This document shows, piece after piece, positions 10,267-22,300 of a DNA stretch of 64,000 nt. The position numbers and the translations under genes are program-made. The DNA comes from Ophiocordyceps camponoti-saundersi (nom. inval.). Taxonomy: Eukaryota > Ascomycota > Sordariomycetes > Hypocreales > Ophiocordycipitaceae. The DNA is taken from positions 56,277-120,276 of the forward strand of contig PDHQ01000096.1 in assembly GCA_003339415.1 (NCBI GenBank). Direction: 5' to 3'. Position 1 is the stretch's first letter. Every line of letters starts with the position of its first letter. The notes under the pieces were generated by a model. That model was not told the DNA's origin. It saw only the letters and a program-made list of their open reading frames with translations, and made no database searches.

Positions 10267-11176
10267 TGTGGGTTGTGCTGCTGAAGGTGAAGGTGAAGGT
10301 GGTTGAGGTGAGGGGAGTTGGGTGTTGGAGAGTTGAAGTTGAGCTTAGGAACCGAATCATCCGGAGGTCCTTCTCGGACTCCACCTATGATAAACCGAAG
10401 CAACCCGCTGCCGCACCCCGCGGACCCGTAAAGACGATTCTGGAGAAGCTTTTTACCCGCTTCTTACCCCTAACCCTAACTTTCCCACTCCAAGTACTAG
10501 CTATTCGTAGGTGGTAGGTACCTAGTCAAAGCTTCACTCCTGAAAAAGACTTACAATCCGACTTGTTCCCATAGTGAAGAGACTCCTCTTGATAAAGGAC
10601 ATGGCAATGTCGCTACCTATTCAACTGACAATGATATTGCCCTGATACTGCCTGAAATCTCATCCTCAAGCTCACCAGCCTCTCCCTCCAAGACGAGCCA
10701 CTCCAGCAGATATGACGAACCCAACATCTACATGTCTACGGCACGAGGCTCAACTGCTTCACACAGACGGGAAGAAGATAGTAAGACGGTTCACTGCTGG
10801 CGAATCAAAAGATAGTAATCTCCAAGCATCTGCAGCCAGCCAAGCCACGCCTTGCTCTCCCGTTTGTATCTCCCGTTTGCAACCTTCACGCCCCCCCGTT
10901 CCGCCGTTTGGGCCATTCTCGAGCCCATGTCTTATTTCTGTATATACTCGTCTCCAATCAACGTCGTCCATCGTCCCATGAGCCTCATCTAGACGCCTAC
11001 ATAGACGCCGAAGCGTGTGCAAACGAGTCGAAGCTCATTATCCCTGCTTTCCCCTTCATTCTTCACCTCTCACAATCCGTAACCAGACGCTCCATCGCCA
11101 CCGTATCATGCCTTGCACCTAAAACCCTCCATCGACTCCTCCACAAGCTCACCATCGTCCATCATTGCAGTGCAAA
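10267..11176. other. Divergent promoter region between cyanase and helicase-AAA gene
   Basis: About 910 bp between two divergently transcribed genes. It contains a short telomere-like stretch, CCCCTAACCCTAAC, at 10467-10480. The segment 10267-10400 is repetitive GTGAAGGTGA/GGTTGAG-type sequence. Open frames here look like no known protein. Confidence 0.5.
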
Positions 11177-14100
11177 ATGGACACAGAACGAGAGCGAAAG
11201 CTCATCAAGCTCTATCACGACATCCTCTCCGGAAAATCCCGTATAGAGCATCGCCAAACCGCCAAGCACTTCCTCTCAGCCGTAGACCACACGTCTCGGA
11301 AAAAAGGCCCCTCCAACTGCGTCCAGACGCTAGTAGGGAGTCCATCAGGCATCGAAGCCATAAGTACGGCAGTGCGAACCGACCTCTCGACCGAAGGCGT
11401 CGTCACAACCCTCCGGCTTTTCATCAGGCACATTGTCTCTCCGGAAGTAGCCATCATCGCCGGCGGCCGCTTCCTTCGACAGCTTCTGACGCCCGTCTTG
11501 TCGCCGCCCGTGTTTTGGGATGCCTTGCTGGAGAGTTGCCGCGGACCCGGGGGAGAGGAGAAAGACATGGAGACGTTTGCTCGACTTTGCCTCGTCATCG
11601 TTACAATGCAATGCCCTGAACTGGATGGTCCGTTGCAGCATATCCAGGAGCTCATCAGGGACAAGACTCTCATCGAGGCCCCTTCGCATCCTGTCCGCCA
11701 GGTAGCCTACCAGATCCAAAAGGTCGTCCAGCTCATGTCTGTCTCCGTCTCAACAACGAACCTGGACGACAGCCCCGGTGGGAGACACGACAACGACTTT
11801 GCCGACTTTCGCCAGATAGCCATCTACCCAACCCTCGACGAGATTCAGTCCAAAAAAGAGCCCTTTCTTCAGCGTCTCAAAGACGTCTTTGACGGCCCGA
11901 GAGAGTCGAGAGCTAGGGACCATCGCGATTGGCTGTTTCGCTTACTTCGAGAAGACATGCTTGCGGAGCTAAAGGAGGACTTGCTCGTCGCGACCGGGCA
12001 AAAGAAGAAGTCGAGAAAAGCTGTCGTCAGCCTCCGTCGTCTCGGCTTAATCGACGCTCTCGACGACGGACCACGACAGACGTTGACGCTTGTCGTTGAG
12101 TGCCGAGAGGGAATCACTTTTCCATCAAAAGTCAAGACTGAGACGGAGAAAAAGAAGTACTTGAAAGACAACAGGTCGTTTCTGCCTCATCAGTCCTTCG
12201 GTGCCTTGTGTTACGGCAAAGATGTCGTCGCCTTTGGCTTTCTGCTTCGAGAGTTTACCCTGCTGTGCCAGTCGCCCCCTGCCGTCGGCATACAATTCAT
12301 CGATGCTCTTGGGTTGCGAAGCGCTCTTGAGGCGCTTCTGGGGCCAAGGGCCGAGGAACTCATCTTCGTTGTTGTCGACACGCCGACATTTGCTTACCAG
12401 CCGATTCTTCAGCGCCTCAAGGAGATTACGTATAACCCGGTAGAGGACTCGTTTCTCTTCCCGCCGGACGAGGTGTCGGGTGAATGCTTCGTTCCCGAAG
12501 GCTTGCGGACCGTCATAGATCACTTCAAAATCGCCATTGCAGCTGATGAGAGCGTTTGCCTTTCAACAGTCGCATCTATACCAAGCAGCCTCGTCGTCGT
12601 CATCGGTGGTGCCCAGCTTCAGTCCCTGGTCAGCGGACTCGACAGCACCATCGGGCTAATACAGGGCCCGCCTGGGACGGGCAAGTCGTTTGTGGGAGCG
12701 TTGATTGTGCTCCTGATTCTTCAGCTGACAAGGTACCGCGTACTTGTCTTGAGCTTCACCAACCATGCACTTGACCAGTTCCTCGACGACTTGAAGAATG
12801 TCGGTGTCGACGAAGCAATCATGGTCAGACTTGGCTCCAAGGCCCCGCTGAATGCAGAGAAGATGCACATCTCCAATCTTTCTTCACAGCTGGAGTTTCG
12901 CCCAAGCCGGAAGATATTCCAACACCGACAAAACCTATCCCGTGAAATTGTTGTGGCCAGGGAAGAGATGTCAAGACTTCGATCACGGTTGACGCATCGC
13001 TGCTCTGCCGACTGTATTCTTGAATTCTTAGGGTTTTCGCCAGAAGCAGCCCCATTCCTGCACGCCTTTGACATTGAAGAAGACGCGGACGGGTTTAGAA
13101 CAGTCGGTATCAGCAACCGATCCCTGAAGCCAGCCGCGCTTTACAACATATGGCTTAACAGTGAAGACGGTTCTGGTTACCATAGACGACTCAAGAACTT
13201 GATCTCCGAGCGTGGTCGATTTGCATGGAACCTTGGCAGGATATCCAGGGGCCAGTTACACGAATCTTGGCTCAGGCAAACCCACAAGCAGCATCTGGAT
13301 GATTATTTAGCAGCCGCCGAGAGACATGCTCAGCTCGAGAAAGAACGCTCCAACCTCGAAGACGAAAGCAAGCGCAATGTGGTAAGAAGCAGGAGAGTCA
13401 TAGGCTGTACCACGACCGGGGCCGCCATACACCAGTCCATCATCACGGCGGCCCAGCCAGACTTTGTACTTGTCGAGGAGGCCGGGGAAATTCTCGAGGC
13501 TCACGTCGTCGCCGCTCTCGGTCCCTCAGTCAAGCAACTGTGCCTCATCGGCGATCACAAGCAGCTCCGACCCAAAGTCAGCAACTACAAGTTAACCGTG
13601 GAGAAAGGTGAAGGATTCGACCTCAACGTGTCACTCTTTGAGCGGCTCATCCGACAGGGCCATCCTTATACCACACTCATCGAGCAACACCGAGCCCATC
13701 CGGACATATCGCACTTTACCCGGCTACTGGCGTACGAGGAACTCGAAGACGGACCCCGAACATTGGCCCGGCCCGAGGTTCGGGGCCTGCGGTCGAGGGT
13801 GACGTTTGTTCATCATGAAAACAGCGAAGACCGAGGGCTCGACGGCACGGACCGACACGAAAAGACGAGCAAAAGGAACAAGTTTGAGGCTGAGATGGTC
13901 CTCAAGACGGTCAAGTATCTCGGACAGCAGGGTTACTCGCCCAGAAACTTGGTGATTCTGACGCCTTATCTGGGGCAGTTGTTCCTGTTGAAGCGGGAAC
14001 TCAGCCAGAGCCACGACCCGTATCTCAACGACCTTGATCATGCCGAACTCTTACGCGCTGGCCTGATTGAGCCGGCTGCGGCCGCTGTGAAGAAAACACC

Positions 14101-17100
14101 TCTTCGGCTATCGACCATCGGTACGTTCTGATACTATGCTTCTGGAGTCGAACTCCTACTTACCGGGGGGGGGAAACAGACAACTATCAAGGAGAGGAGA
14201 GTGATATTGTCATCGTCTCCATGACCAGAAGCAACCCTGATGGCGATATTGGCTTTCTGTTTTCCCGTGAACGGCTCGTCGTTCTCATGTCAAGAGCTCG
14301 CGAAGGCATCATCATATTCGGAAACATGCACACCTTTATGAAGAGTAAAAAAGGAGGTGACCTCTGGACGCGGTTCTTTGAAGAGCTCAAGGCAAGGGGC
14401 TGCATCTTCGACGGGCTTCCGGTCCACTGCGAGAGACATCCCCAACGATCGCTTATTCTCAAAACGGCCAAGGACTTTGACCAACATTGCCCTGATGGCG
14501 GCTGCGCCGAGCTATGGTAAGTCGTCCGGCGGTGAAGATCGAAACCGGCTCATGGTGGCTGATACAGAACGTCAGCAACGCAATGCTTGGATGCGGCAAG
14601 CACTCCTGTTCTCTTCGTTGCCACAGATTGGCAGATCACACGAAAATGGCCTGCCGTCACTTGGTCGAGAGAACTTGCGACAGAGGGCACAAGTCATCTG
14701 TAGCTTGCGGAGATAACAACTCAGGTTGCCAAGCCTGCGCTGTCGAAGATGAAACTGCACTTCGTCGACTGAAGCGGGATTGGGACCTCGAGATGAAGAG
14801 AAAGAAGCAACAGGATGCCTATCTTCGTGATCTGCAGGAGCTCGAGGATGAGATATATCACCACCGAAAGGTAATGGAAGCCGAGGCTGAGACAAAAGAG
14901 CAGGGTGAGACGCTCTCTCAAAAGAAGGGACAGCTCCATGGCCTCAAAGATACGAGAGCAAAAATGGACGATGCAAGGGACAAGCGTGCCAAGAAGCCTG
15001 ACATGGCCAGCATCCAAGATAATCCAGAGAATGACGTCGGCCCTATCGAGCAGGAATGGGAGATGATGAAGAGTGAAGGTGCCTGCAACGATGCCCTAGA
15101 CAAGGTCATGGGGATGATTGGTCTAGACTCGGTGAAGGAGGAGTTCTTGTCCTTAAAGTCGACCATTGATACCAAGATTCGACAAGGATTGCCGCTTTCC
15201 AAGGAAAGAATGGGGTGTGTATTGCTGGGAAATCCCGGAACAGGTGAGCACGTCCCCCAAAGACGTTCAAGACTTGCGGCTGACGTCCCCCGCACAGGCA
15301 AGACAACAGTGGCACGGCACTGGGCCAGCTTCCTGACAAGCATCGGGGCGATACCTGGCGACAGTTTCGTGGAAACGACGGGAGCCAAACTGGCGGCCGG
15401 AGGGGTAGCAGCGACAGAGACGATGCTTGAGAAGATCAAAGACGAAGGTGGCGGCGTGATATTTATCGACGAAAGCTACTGCTTGGCATCTGGCAACAGC
15501 GCCGGAGGCAAGGCTGTGCTGGATTTTCTGTTGGCCGAAGTGGAAAACCTCCGAGGCAAGGTCTCCTTTGTGCTCGCCGGCTACAGAAGAGAGATGGAGC
15601 CCTTCTTTGCTCACAATCCGGGGTTGACGAGCAGATTTCCCATAGAGATGACGTTTGAGGACTATACTGACGTCGAGCTTGAGCGAATATTGCAAAGCAA
15701 GATCCGGGGAAAATGGGACGGCCAGATGAAGGTGGAAGAGGGCATTAACGGCCTCTATGTGAGGATCGTTTCCAGGCGCATCGGTCGAGGACGGGGTCGC
15801 GATGGCTTCGGCAACGCTCGCGCTATCGAGAATGCCTTGGCCACCATGGAGAAGCGGCAGGCCAAGCGGCTCCGGCTTCAGCGCCGAGCCGGCCGGTCGC
15901 CAGATGACTTTATCCTCACCAAAGAGGATATCATCGGTCCCGAGCCGATGACGACACTCAGCCAATGCCAAGCTTGGACGAAGCTGACTGACATGATAGG
16001 CTTGAAGAAGGTCAAGAACGAGATGAAGATGCTGATGGACTCTCTCACAACCAATTACCAACGCGAGCTGGCCGAGGAGCCGTTGGTCGAATTTGCTCTC
16101 AACAGAGTTTTCCTAGGCTCGCCGGGTACGGGTAAGACGACTGTTGCAAAGCTGTACGGAAGAATCCTCGCGGATCTAGGCTTCCTGTCAAACGGCGAGG
16201 TCGTTGTCAAGACGCCTGCCGACTTTATCGGTTCCTTCCTCGGCCAATCCGAAGCCCAAACCAAGGGTATCCTAGCAGCAACGATGGGTAAAGTCCTGGT
16301 CATTGATGAAGCATACGGTCTTTGTGGTGAAGTTGGTTCGACAGCCGACCCTTACAAGACTGCCGTTGTCGATACTATCGTCGCCGAGGTGCAGAACGTA
16401 CCTGGCGAGGACCGATGCGTCATTCTAGTAGGTTATGAGGAACAGATGGAGAAGATGTTTCAGCGCGTCAATCCAGGGCTGGCTCGGCGATTCCAGATCG
16501 ACTCGCCCGTCATTTTCGAAGACTTTGACAATGATCAGCTTTCGCGCATTATTGACTTGAAGACGAGAGCTTCTGGCTTCACTTGCACACCTCAAGGGAA
16601 GCGTGCTGCTCTTGAAGTTCTCGCCCGAGAGCGCAACCGGCCCAACTTTGGCAATGGCGGTGCCGTAGAAAATTTGTTGACCAAAGCAAAGTCAGGATAT
16701 CAGAAACGCTGCTCAGCAGGCAAGGCTGAGAAGGATGTGCTTGACGCCATTGACTTTGACGAAGAATTTGATCGAGCCGAGGGAACAGCCGCCGACGTTT
16801 CCCTCCTGTTCCAGGATGATATTGGCCGAGACAAGTTGATTATCATGCTGAAAGAACTTCAGAGCCGAGTCAAGATGCTCAAGAGTCTGGAAATGAATCC
16901 AGCAGCGGAAATCCCGTTCAACTTCTTATTCCGAGGCCCACCAGGCACTGGTAAGACGAGCACGGCTCGCAAGATTGGACAAGTATACTACGATTTGGGG
17001 ATATTGGCCGGGACGACGGTGGTGGAATGCTCGGCATCCGACCTGATCGCACAATTTATCGGACAGACAGGGCCCAAAGTGCGTCAGATGATGGACAAGG

Positions 17101-18140
17101 CGCTGGGGCAAGTCCTGTTTATCGATGAAGCCTACAGACTGAAAGGGGGCGCCTTTGCTCAGGAGGCCGTTGACGAGTTAGTGGACGCAATGACCAAGCC
17201 GAGGTACCAAGGCAAGATGATCATCATCTTGGCAGGGTACGTCGAGGATATCAACGATCTCCTGTCAGTGAACCGAGGGATGTCGAGCCGATTTCCGCAG
17301 ACCATCGACTTTGAAGCGCTGCGAGGGCAAGAATGTGTTGATCTCTTGGCAAAAGCGCTAGGGAATAGAAAGGCGGAGATGCAAAGCAAAGGGAGAAGCC
17401 TCGATATATCTTGTGTCGAATCCCCGTCCGCCCAATTCAAGGCGAGCATGGTGGCAAGGTTTCAGAGACTGATCACTGTGGAAGGATGGGGCAACGCGCG
17501 AGACGTGCTGCAGTTGGCCAAGAGCATGTTTGGGCGCATAGATCTGGCATCGGACAAGGCCAGACTCGAGGAAGAAGTGGTGAGGAAGGAATTGGACAAG
17601 ATGATCGAGGAGAGAGTTGGAAGGGGGAGGCAGCGAAGTATGCCTATTTCGAATGGGATCGAGTCAATAGCGCGAGACGCGACACTTAGCCTTCCGTCGA
17701 CGACAACTATGACAACGACAACGACGTCACAAGCGCCCGAGGATGAAGTGAACGAGGTAGATGAGGTTGAGGAAGTGAGCGAGGAAGCGAACGACAAGGC
17801 AGAGGAGGCCGATGAGAGCTGTCCAGTTCGCGATGCTGGAGTCACTGATGCGGTATGGAACCAGTTGCAGCTGGATAAGGCAGAAGAGGAACGCAGAATG
17901 ATGGAGTGTCGCAAGCTGCGGGAGGCGCAAAGGGCGGCTCGAGGCGCGGCGCGGCGAAAGGTGATGAGGGAGCTCCAGGCGGCAATGGAGCGAGAGGAGA
18001 GGGAGAAGGCGGCGAAGGCGAAGCTGAAGCAGTCAGGTGTCTGTCCCGTGGGGTATGAGTGGATTCGTCAGGAGGGGGGATATCGCTGTGCGGGGGGATC
18101 GCATTGGATGGGGGATGAGCAGCTTTCAGGCTGGCAATAG
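11177..18140 (+). CDS. SF1 helicase - NFX1-like zinc region - triple CbbX/SpoVK AAA+ fusion (ZNFX1/Hrr1-like)
   Basis: Giant 2,263-residue protein; exons are 11177-14120, 14180-14516, 14576-15243 and 15298-18140. The N-terminal half is a UPF1/ZNFX1-type SF1 helicase: Walker A GPPGTGKS (K503), motif II FVLVEEAGE, motif III GDHKQLRP, and after the first intron DNYQGEESD and RLVVLMSRAREG. The second intron joins CPDGGCAEL to CNAMLGCGKHSC, starting a Cys/His stretch like a degenerate NFX1 zinc finger. A coiled-coil linker follows, then three CbbX/SpoVK-type AAA+ modules with Walker A near residues 1312, 1590 and 1862 and Walker B IFIDESY, LVIDEAY and LFIDEAY. The tail is acidic, then Arg/Glu-rich coiled coil. 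Relatives are fission yeast Hrr1 (RNAi heterochromatin) and animal ZNFX1. The helicase-AAA architecture occurs in other filamentous fungi, but its function is unknown to me; a role in RNA surveillance or silencing is inference. Confidence 0.9.
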
Positions 18141-18242
18141 GGAGGCAGTTGGTTTGGTGGATAGAGGTGATGCTGGTGATGAGCGGCAGCCTCTAGAGTA
18201 GGTATGTACTAGTTGGGCAGCTGTGAAAGTGGTAGGAGCTGG

Positions 18243-18264
18243 GGAGAGAGAGAGAGAGAGAGAG
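18243..18264. repeat. (GA)n microsatellite
   Basis: About eleven GA units in the INO80 upstream region, with further GA-rich sequence to about 18282. Confidence 0.85.
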
Positions 18265-18290
18265 GGAGGGACGGAGAGAGAGCTGAATGT

Positions 18291-18296
18291 CACGTG
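18291..18296. promoter_or_regulatory. E-box CACGTG upstream of INO80
   Basis: Perfect palindromic core about 590 bp upstream of the INO80 start. bHLH binding is possible; a chance match cannot be excluded. Confidence 0.25.
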
Positions 18297-18869
18297 GTCC
18301 GGAGCGATGCCGACTTATCCTCTCGGAATGCGTTGATGAGTCGTTGCTGCTTCACCATCGCAAACGGGCGCCGCGTCTATACCACTCCCACTACCACCAC
18401 CACTACTACAGTACTGCTAGAACAGCTCAAGTCCCCCGTAGCCGCAGGTCTGGTAGCATCTCCGTGCAGATTCGCCCGCTGCAGTTGGAGTCGGTACGGC
18501 CAGACTACCGACAACACCGAGCGCAGGTACAGCCACTGTACACATGCGTCGGCTTCCATTTTGACAATTCGGCATTTCGCTTTGCATCGAGGCTTCTTTT
18601 TTTCCCCTTCCTTTTCCTTCCCTCTCTCACCTCTTCTCTCCCGACGTTGGCCGTCTTTCCCAACCCCCTTCCCCCCTCCTCCCCCCCCTCGCATCGCCAT
18701 CCGTCGCTTGGCATCACATAACATAACATACATACTGCTACTACATATGTACAGACTCCTACATACAACTCGCGATTATTAGCCTCTCTTGGGTCTTCGA
18801 ATCGCCGTCGTTCCTTCTCGTCCTTCCACTCCTACCCCGTCCCTCTTCGGGGCCTCGCATCATCGCCAC

Positions 18870-18899
18870 ATGTCTCTTCCGATCCATCATGGAGAATAA
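18870..18899 (+). promoter_or_regulatory. Upstream ORF overlapping the INO80 start codon
   Basis: An ATG at 18870 opens a nine-codon frame that ends at TAA 18897-18899, out of frame with and overlapping the INO80 ATG at 18889. Its start context is weak (C at -3). The main ATG has A at -3 and G at +4, so leaky scanning could feed the main start. Relevance depends on the unknown transcription start. Confidence 0.35.
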
Positions 18900-19261
18900 T
18901 TTCCGCTCGACTGTTCTGCACCGGCCTTCGGAAGATGGTGGTGACGAAGGCGAGCGGCGCGATCCCGTTTCCGACCATCGCCACGCTGCTTTCCACGCGC
19001 CACCTCCAAGCCCCTACGCGTCTTCGCTACAGTCGCCTGTCGTGCACTCGCATCGCCCTTACATGACGGACGGCGAGCCTAATAGCCATCATCGCTACTT
19101 TCCTCCCCCGCCCGTCGAGCAGAAACCCTCCGGCAGCTTCTACGACCCCACGACCGACACCACCAAGGAGCGTCGGGTCTCAGACGCCTGGCGCGCCTCC
19201 ACGCCAAAGGTAGCCCACCAAAGACCCAAGTCCACTTCTTTTTTTTTCTTGTTCTTACTCT

Positions 19262-19337
<76 letters not shown>

Positions 19338-22300
19338 TCCTCCTCCTCCCCCCCCCCCCCCCCCCCCCCCCCCTTCCCTCCCCTTCGTCACGCCCGCCCC
19401 CTTTCAAATGCCCCTTGCCATGTGTCCTTGTTGAGTAGCCTTGCCTTTCTACGACCTATCTGCCTACCTACCTTACTACCTACTACCTGCCCTTTCTCTG
19501 CCTCTACCCTCATCAGCCTCGTCTCGCCTCGCCTTTCAATCATCGACTTATTTGTCCCCTTGCAGGCCCCCGACTACTACAACAGCTCCTATCCTTCGCC
19601 TAGGGCAGGCTCCTCGTATCGATCCCGCAGCCCGTTGTCCCACCCTCATCCAAAATATCCTCCCGACTCCCTCAGTCCCCCAAGCCAGCGGCTTCCGATG
19701 GCATCCCCGCCGTCGCAGAGGCACGCCAACGGCACGGGCCTCTCCGCCGTTAAGCCGGAGTCGAGCGTGAGTCGCTGTCATCTGTTTCTTACCACATATG
19801 CTGACGCAACACCCAGAATCCCAACCGCGCCGCCGACCCCATGTCCTTTTCCAACATCCTATCCAGCTCCGAGCCTGTGTCGAAACCGGCGTCCAAACCA
19901 GCCTCCAAGCCCGCCCCTGAACCCGAGCCCGAACTGAAACAAGAGCCCGAAACCGAGGTCGACATGGACACAGAGGCTGATAAGGAAGTCGACACCGAGG
20001 CCGAACCCGTCCCTAAAAAGGCCGAGGTCGCCGTCAGGAAAAAGGCTGCTCGCAAGTCCATCAAGGGCCGTGCTTCCGACATTAGGGATGCCGCCGCCTC
20101 GTCCAAATCTAAGCGGCGCTCGCCTGCTAATAAAGATTCGTCCACGTCTCGGTCCTCTTCCAAGCGCCAGGCCAACGGCCAATTGAAGCCCAAGACATGG
20201 TCGAATGAAATGGAGAAGAAGATTCAAAACTCCGAGATCCAGATCGACAACGATGCTGCCAAGCTCGACCCTTCCGAATTTGACGAGCAGCAATACAAAG
20301 AGCGCGCTCAGAAGCGTCGCCGTCTCATGACCGAGTTTGATAACGAACAAAACCGTCTCCGTCGCGACGAGTACGCCACCAAGGCCGGCAAGAAACTTGT
20401 GGGCCACGCCGAACTCGGCAAGCGACGATATGACGACCTCTTCTACGACGAGGCCCTCCACGAGGTCAGGGAGCAGGAGCTCTTCGCCGAGAAAGAACGC
20501 AAAAAGGACATGCAGCGCAAGCGTCGGCGTGAAAAGTCGATGCTCGTCACCATGGAGCAAAAAGAAAGGGCCCTGGCCCGCGCCGATGCTGCCAAGGACG
20601 AAGCCGAGCGCCAGAAGCATCTCCGCGACGCCGAGCGCGCCGACAAAAAGGCGGAGCAGACCAAGCTTATCCTGGCAAAGGGCATCAAGGGCCCGGCGCG
20701 CAACGTCGAGCTGGGCATTGACACGGGCAACACGTCTAGCCTGCAAGTGTCCGACGCCGAGACGCCCAAGACCAAATCCAAGGGCAAGGGCTCTCGACCC
20801 AAAAAATCCAAGGAGCAGAAGCAGGCTGAAAAGGACTCGGCTGAGGCCGCTCAAGCCGCCCTCGACGCCGGCAAGGAGCTTCCCCCGAAGGAAGAAGGAA
20901 AGGTGCGCATCAAGATCAAGGGCCGCTCCAAGGATAAGGCCAAGGGCAAGGATCGCGACAAGGAACGTGAACGCGACAAGTCCGATGGCGAGCATCCCAA
21001 CGACGAACCGGGCCAAGAAAGCAAAGAAGACGCTGCTGCGGCTGCGGCCGCCGCCGCCGCCGCGGAGATCAGCAACAAGTTTACATCCAAGGGGTACAAT
21101 CAGATTTACGAGCAGATCTGGCGCGATATGGCCCGCAAGGACGTCAACAAGACATATAAGCTTGCCGTCGACTCGTACGCTACCAAGGGTTCCAACCTCA
21201 AGAAAACGGCGATTCTTGCGTCAAAGGAGGCCAAGAGATGGCAGCTTCGGACGAACAAGGGCACCAAGGACCTGCAGGCCCGCGCCAAGCGGGTCATGCG
21301 TGACATGATGAGCTTCTGGAAGCGCAATGAGCGTGAGGAGCGTGACCTACGCAAGGCTGCCGAAAAGCAGGAGATTGAAAACGCCCGTCGGGAAGAGGCC
21401 GACCGCGAGGCAGCCCGCCAGAAGAGGAAGCTCAACTTCCTCATCTCCCAGACGGAGCTCTACTCGCATTTCATCGGCAAGAAGATCAAGACTGACGAGG
21501 TCGAGCGCAGCACCGACCGTCCCGACGTCGCCTCGGACGACATCATCAAGGAGAACAAGCTGGACATTGCCGAGCCGGAGGGCCCGGTGGCTGGCAAGGT
21601 GACCAACTTCCACAATCTCGACTTTGACAACGAGGACGAGAGCAACCTGCGGGCGGCGGCCATGGCCAACGCGCAGAACGCCATTGCCGAAGCACAGAAG
21701 AAGGCTCGAGACTTCAACAATCAAGGTCTCGACATGGACGAGGAGGGCGAGATGAACTTCCAGAATCCGACGGGGCTCGGCGACGTCGAGATCGAGCAGC
21801 CGCGCCTAATCAACGCCCAGCTCAAGGAGTACCAGCTCAAGGGCCTGAACTGGCTCGTCAACCTGTACGAGCAGGGCATCAACGGCATCCTGGCCGACGA
21901 GATGGGTCTCGGCAAGACGGTTCAGTCTATATCTGTCATGGCCTACCTGGCCGAGAAGCACGACATCTGGGGTCCCTTTCTCGTCGTCGCTCCGGCCTCG
22001 ACGCTGCACAATTGGCAGCAGGAGATTGCCAAGTTCGTTCCCGAGTTCAAGATTCTACCGTATTGGGGCGGCGCCAACGACCGCAAGGTGCTGCGCAAGT
22101 TCTGGGACCGCAAGCACCTGACGTATCGCAAGGACGCGGCCTTTCACGTCTGCGTCACGTCTTACCAGCTGGTCGTGTCGGATGTGGCCTACTTCCAGAA
22201 GATGCGGTGGCAGTACATGATCCTTGACGAGGCTCAGGCCATCAAAAGCTCGTCGAGCTCGCGCTGGAAGTCCTTGCTGGGCTTCCACTGCCGTAACCGA

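Larger units (their letters stand above)
18141..18888. other. Upstream region of INO80
   Basis: About 750 bp. It contains a (GA)n run at 18243-18264, a CACGTG at 18291-18296, CT-rich promoter-like sequence at 18595-18700 and a short upstream ORF overlapping the INO80 start. No further gene was seen. Confidence 0.5.

Noticed and set aside
19210..19434. Polyproline-encoding continuation of INO80 exon 1 through the poly-C tract
   Set aside because: The frame stops soon after the tract, whereas a GT-AG intron to 19565 joins to conserved INO80 sequence in frame. The polyproline is intronic.
19859..21016. 385-codon antisense frame over INO80
   Set aside because: Shadow of a Lys/Glu-rich coding region; the translation is low-complexity Leu/Gly with no domain.
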